Below are positions 58,918 to 64,000 of a stretch of DNA of 64,000 nt, piece by piece. The notes below the pieces were generated by a model. It ran no database searches. It was not told where the DNA came from and saw nothing but the letters and a program-made list of their open reading frames with translations. Origin of the DNA: Dentipellis sp. KUC8613 (taxonomy: Eukaryota; Basidiomycota; Agaricomycetes; Russulales; Hericiaceae); contig NSJX01000005.1 of the NCBI GenBank assembly GCA_002286715.1, forward strand, positions 625,959-689,958. The letters are read 5' to 3'. The position numbers and the translations under genes were made by a program. Numbering within the stretch: position 1 is the stretch's first letter; every line of letters starts with the position of its first letter.

Positions 58918-61900
58918 CTACTGGAACGGGCTCCAACCTACAGAGCACGACATCAATCTATCAGCAACCCTCCAACCCCGAAAAAAAAATGCGAAAAAGC
59001 ACGCACCCATGAACATGCACGCCAAGTTCGCCGGGTCTGTCGCCTCCGCTATGAGCTCATTGACGGTATACTCGACGCTGAGCGCACGGTCGAGCTTGCG
59101 TGCGACGGATGTGAGCGCACGGTCCGCGGCCTCATCGACACCACCACTGCTCATGTCGATCCCGATGCCTCCGATGCGTGCGAGGTCGAGGCTAGGCTGC
59201 ACGGCGTCGCTCGCGCTACCCTGCGCGCGCTTCATCTTCATCTCGCTCGCCGTCCTGCAGGCATTTGTAAGGAAAAGAAGATGCGAATGGCAGGGCAAGA
59301 AAGAATAAAACGCACCAGGAGTGCAATGGGTCGTGCTTGAAAACCTCGAGCACGGTGAGAATGATCTCCGAGCCGTCGCGCAAGACGCGCAAGGTCTCTT
59401 CGGCACAGCGCTGGAAGACGCCCTGCGTACCCGCGGTGCCCATGCCGTCGACCATGTCTGCCGTCATTCGGAACGGGACACACTCAGGGACGGTGAGCAA
59501 TTTGCCCTGGATGCAACATTGATAGTCAGCACTTGTGAGCCTATGAATAATATCAACAAAAATACGTTACCTGCTCGAACGCGATTCCAAGATCGATGTG
59601 CACGACCTCTCCGGTGCTGTTGTCGATGAGAATGTTCGACGTGTGGCGATCGCCGAGGCCAAGAATGTGCCCGACAATGGACGTCGTGGCGACACTGCGC
59701 GTGTAATTGAGCCGCATCGCGAACCATGACATGGGCATCTTGTGTTTCTCCGTGAAGAAGTGCCGCATCACGGGCTTGTAGCGCTGCTTTAATTCTAGGA
59801 ATAGCTTGAGCAGCTTCGTGGGGAGCTCGGGGTCCGCTTTGTTCACCCTGCGCAGTTCCATCAATTTCACGGCGAAGTCTTGCCCAGGAAGGTCACGAGG
59901 GCGGTAAGTTCTGTGAGCGGTGTTGATCCAGTTGCTGAGAGGCGATGTGTTGTCGACGAATTCAAGCACACCGGCTTGTACAGAGAGCGGAATGACCTTG
60001 TAGCCTCTGATACTGAGGTTGCGTTTCCGTGTCTCCCGGTCCCGGCGTAGTACGATGTCGACCAGGTCGAAAACTTGCTCCATGACGGCGTCTTGACGAA
60101 GATCGTCGTCTCCCTCGCCCTTGAACTGGAGTCAGTTAGCATCAGTCCATTGATATATACCGGTGCGATACTTACCAGTTGTTTGTAGATGAGACCGTCA
60201 CTGCCCTGACAGTAGTTGATCTTGGGCAGATTGATACCACCAGCCGTCTGGAAAAAGCTTTCATACCCTTTGATCCACACACAATCCTGGTATTGCATAG
60301 TGGGATCCATGGGGGTGTGGGCAGTGATGACTGGTACTTGGATATTAGAAAGCTTTCGAAGCTCGATATCCTGAGGAATCTCAATGCGTCCCGCTCTGCG
60401 ATCCTTGGGTAGGCGGGTCTTGATACTGTATTTTGCCCACTGCAAGAAGACTTCGCAGACATGCTCGACATCCGCAAGCCGGCGTGCGGATGGACCAAGA
60501 CGCAAACGGTCGAAAATATCGTTAGCTGCAGCTGTCCGATCGCCTTGAGAGGCTGCCCCGGGATCATGGCGGGCGGAAGTTCGCCTGCCAGCGACAGAGG
60601 CCTCGGTCATCAGCCGCAAGCAATACACCTGATACAAGCTATGGAACGGATGCTCCGAGCACATTCGGAGGATCAGAGCTTGTAGCGTTTTCTGGCTAAG
60701 CGACCCAGTCTGAGATTTGGAAAGGCGTGCCGAAAGTTGATGCGCTAAGAATACAAATTTCCGCGAGGGAATGCGTTCGATTGAGGCCTTTATTTTGTCC
60801 TGAAGGGCGGCATCATCGAAATTTGAGAACCATAAGGATGCAAGTCGGATATGGGCATCGTCATCGAACGCATCGGTCACCTGCAAGCACCTGGAGTACA
60901 TCTCGATAGCCTGTTGAAGAAATATGTCTCGGGAGTTGTTATGAGTCTGGTATCTGTCCATGTCTTCCTTCAAAAGCTTCTCTGCTTTCTCCTGATCACG
61001 GGCGAGGTCCGAATGCTGTCTAGTACCATTAATCATCGACTTCAACTGCTGTGCACGTTGCTGGATTTCCTTGGTTTTGCGGTCGACGTAAACTTTCCAC
61101 CTCACAACATCTGGGGATTTGATTATAGCGTGATATTGCCTGTCAGCGAATACGGCGCATTCATGATAGACTGCCGCATGCGCAGCTTCGGGAGAAGTTC
61201 CCGAGGCTGCAAAGAGGTCGTTCAGCAGGGTGGCCGCCGGATCAAAATACGACGTCCAGATGTCAGTAGGCTTCTCCAGGCAGGCTTCAGACGTCCACGA
61301 TCCCTGCAATGACAGTCAAATTTGGTAAGTCGTGCTCGTGGAATGCTGCTCACCAGGCGTGAAAGCAACGTTGCCTTCTCCAAGACCTCAGAGCCCGTTT
61401 TGGCGTTGGGGTGGCCGGAGATGAGGTCTTTCAGCAGCTGGACAGCAATTTTGTGCTCTTTCTGCAGCCACAAAACGTTTGCGAATTCCTGCGAGACCAT
61501 CGCGCTAGGTTTCTGCTCTAATTTTCGAGCGCGCACCACAGAATTGAGTGCGACCTGCAAATTCTGGCTTTCTCGTGCTGCTTGAGAGAGCCGCACCAAA
61601 CATCGCTTTTCTACGTCAAGAAGGGCGGACACGAACGGTGTCTCAAGTGTTCCGATAAGTTGACGCTGTTCCTTCTGTCGAACCGAACGGAGGAGAGCTA
61701 GTCGGGTAGCCATGATGCTCTCTAGGACCGGGAATCTGTGACGGGGATCGACATCATGTACATCAATGGAGGAAGGTCTACACGTACTCAAAATCACCGT
61801 CGAGCTCATTAAAGGGCAACCACGTCAGAAGGTCTGACTGCTTGGCTTCCAGTCGGCTTTGTACAGAAGCAGTCCGCCATAGCTGAACTTGATTGAGACA

Positions 61901-64000
61901 GACGAGGTTAGACGTTACTTCGTGGATGCCGACTAGATCTTCGTCGCCAAGCACGCGTAACTGATCCATTTCCTCCGAGAGCCCCGACTGGATGGTAGTA
62001 TCAATGGCACAGGAATCGCGTTCGCGGTAAACGGCACGCAGAGCTCGATAAAGTGAAATACCCGAGCTGCGTACACCAGGTTGGTCTGGCAGATCCCATG
62101 TCTCCGTACGCCATCCAAGATTATAGCCCATATTATCAGAAGCGGTGACTGGTGCGGACGAGCTCGATGAAGTTTGATGTATACCCATCGCCAGGTGATC
62201 AAAGCCGAAGGAATGCATCGAATGCATCACCCCCTCGGTCTCACGTACGTCTTTGTAGTCTGCCTCCAGTGCCGCGCCGTGGAAACGGAATGCTTTGTCC
62301 CACTGCTGCTCATGGCGGAATCTTTGGATAAGAAACTGGCGGAAGTCGTTTGTACGGATCCCATAGAAACTGTCCGGCTCCTCAATGTGACTATAGATGG
62401 TGAACAAGACCTGTTCAGCCTCTGGCCCCAGAGGTGCGTCATCGGCACGGTAGTTCGCGCTGAGTTCATGGAAGAGAAGCGCAGTGGTGTACATGCCACA
62501 TCGGATGGCGTTCTTGCTGAGTAAAATAAAGTCCACGTCGAGCCATTTGTCATAAGCCAGAGCATCCGGCGAGTTTTCCCGATTAAAGTGTCGGAGATGA
62601 AGAACGATGTTCACTATCGCACCCAGTGACGATACATGGGACTGGGACGACGACAGAACGGCCGTGAAGTAGTTGGAGAGCGTTGATCGATGAGAAGGGC
62701 CATCCAATGGTCTATCAGAGCACAGAAGGGTGTGGACGAGAATTGGCAGTACTTCTTCGGCAAAGGCAACATCTGCCCTCAAAATCGCTTCCAGTTGTCC
62801 ATAAAAAGACGAACTATCAGCAAGAAGATCACTCATGAGGATTGTGACTTGAGAGACCCAGGCTGAGAAGTCGGCCGCAATGTTGATGTACTCGTCTGAG
62901 AGAAGCGCCTGGAGACTTGGTGTTTGCCTCGAAGAAAGTGGCTGAGGGCAGGCGCGAAAATATTCCAGTTCTGTCGTATGGCCCGACGACGAGTCTTTCA
63001 CGTTCGGTAAGTCGGACGATGCGACCCGACGAAGGGTGCGATACGCCAGGTGTACGCGTGAAGGCACATCTGAGTCGAGCAGAAGAAGCAAGTACTCCAT
63101 GATGGCATATTTCGCGCTCCGTTTCGGATGGGCTGCCTGACGGTTCTGTCGAACAACCTGTGCGCTCAGAGGATTGGTGCCAAAGCTATGAATTTGAGCT
63201 CTATGGGCAAGTAACAAGGCTCCAAACGCATTGATATCCTCGGATTGCAGTCTAGACCTCTCAGGGATAGATGCTTTCAAGCGCCAAAAGTCGAGGCGAG
63301 AGAACTGGGAGCCAGGATACTTTCCAGCAAGACACAGATCTCGAAGTCGACGGACAACCCTGAACTTATTAGATTCAATCCGAGGGTCAGCTAATATCGC
63401 CGAAAGGCTACTTGACGTGACATCCTGGTAAATCGACGCCATTGCAGCCGACGGCTCTCGGGGCCAAGCGGGAAGTGCCTTGACAATCTGTGGCATGACG
63501 CGGTCGATTTTGGCCAGTAGGGCAACGCGTTCCTCTAGCCAAGGCAGTAATTCTGCACCAAATTTAGCGACGCTAGCATCGCTGCTCATAGAATAGTCAT
63601 GTGCAAGGCAGCAGATACGAATGAGGACGTCCGGAAGGCCAGTGTCGCTGTGATTTAACTTCGAATATTGTCCAAATGCCCATTCCAGCATTGACTGGGC
63701 TCCACGAGCGAGGTCGATCTGAGCAAGTAGAGACGCAGCCGCGCTGACCAATGTATGAAGTAAGACTGGTTCTCGGAAGTGGCGATAGTTGCAAGATATC
63801 CACAGACACAGCCCGTTGAGAGACCGAATCTGTTCGTTGACTAGCGGCGACTGCTGTATCTTAGCGAGCATCTGATGGAGGACGTGATAAGAAATTGCGT
63901 GGCTCGTAACATTCGGAAGGTGAGCAGCAAGCCAGCGGATGGCTGCGAGAACGCTCGCTGTGTCGGCAAGTGGCAAGTTTGGTTCGTGCAATTCCAGGCC
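58918..64000 (-). CDS. TEL1: TEL1/ATM-type PI3K-related protein kinase, C-terminal part
   Basis: DNA double-strand-break and telomere checkpoint kinase; the gene continues beyond 64000. From the window edge inward the minus strand encodes helical-repeat sequence and the FAT domain (for example DKAFRFHGAALEADYKDVRE and LGWRTETWDLPDQP), then the kinase: VPVITAHTPMDPTMQYQ, YKQLV, GYKVIPLSVQAGVLEFVDNT, TRSVATTSIVGHILGLGDRH, TSNILIDNSTGEVVHIDLGI (catalytic GDRH and metal-binding IDLG). The C-terminal FATC reads LSVEYTVNELIAEATDPANL, ACMFMG joined by an intron to WSPFQ and the stop at 58918. LSVQAGVLEFV and the FATC end favour Tel1/ATM over Mec1/ATR. Introns are few and short. No frame break is seen. 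Confidence 0.92.

Overview
This window is nuclear DNA from a filamentous basidiomycete. It is most likely an agaricomycete of the wood-decay (polypore-like) type, but I infer the group only from gene content. Genes are dense, lie on both strands, and are cut by many short introns of about 50-60 nt with GT-AG ends (a few GC-AG). The contents fit this: a heme-thiolate peroxidase, tandem short-chain dehydrogenases, a VPS9 protein, a Ste20/PAK kinase and the usual eukaryotic housekeeping genes. The sequence has one assembly gap (37969-38073).

Layout. 1-1516 (+): 3' end of an M20 carboxypeptidase. 2354-3459 (+): heme-thiolate peroxidase. 3763-7406 (-): two tandem copies of a short-chain dehydrogenase. 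8189-10223 (+): protein kinase. 10527-13430 (-): two unknown proteins. 14051-14781 (-): ribosomal protein eL37. 15179-18789 (-): VPS9-domain Rab exchange factor, divergent from an unknown coiled-coil-like protein (19296-20208, +). 21123-21674 (+): free-standing Bud6/Aip3 N-terminal domain. 22097-24706 (+): RGG/NTF2-like protein. 25206-27304 (+): CWC27 spliceosomal cyclophilin. 27781-29123 (+): UBC6. 29483-30336 (-): thymidylate kinase. About 30.5-38.5 kb is gene-poor, GC-rich, holds simple repeats and contains the gap. 38500-39332 (-): zinc-finger protein. 39752-42684 (-): MKT1. 44627-45797 (-): epsilon-COP, divergent from RAD9 (47167-49359, +). 49700-50122 (-): small unknown. 53652-56499 (+): Ste20/PAK kinase. 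57810-58409 (-): riboflavin kinase. 58918-64000 (-): C-terminal part of TEL1/ATM, which runs off the window.

The most notable non-genic structure is a 971-bp inverted-repeat element (45944-46914). It has perfect 17-bp ends and a perfect 8-bp target duplication, the signature of a non-autonomous hAT transposon. It sits in the shared promoter of epsilon-COP and RAD9, and its middle carries coding-like sequence. Two MluI-cell-cycle-box motifs (ACGCGT) lie just outside it, and three more with exact 28-bp spacing lie upstream of thymidylate kinase. Other unusual points are a 7-nt microexon in eL37, a 14-nt exon in UBC6, an intron bordered by a 16-bp direct repeat in the Bud6-like gene, and two GC-AG introns.

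No operon-like system is present. The genes are independent eukaryotic units, and the only suggestive functional theme is DNA replication and damage response (thymidylate kinase, RAD9, TEL1).
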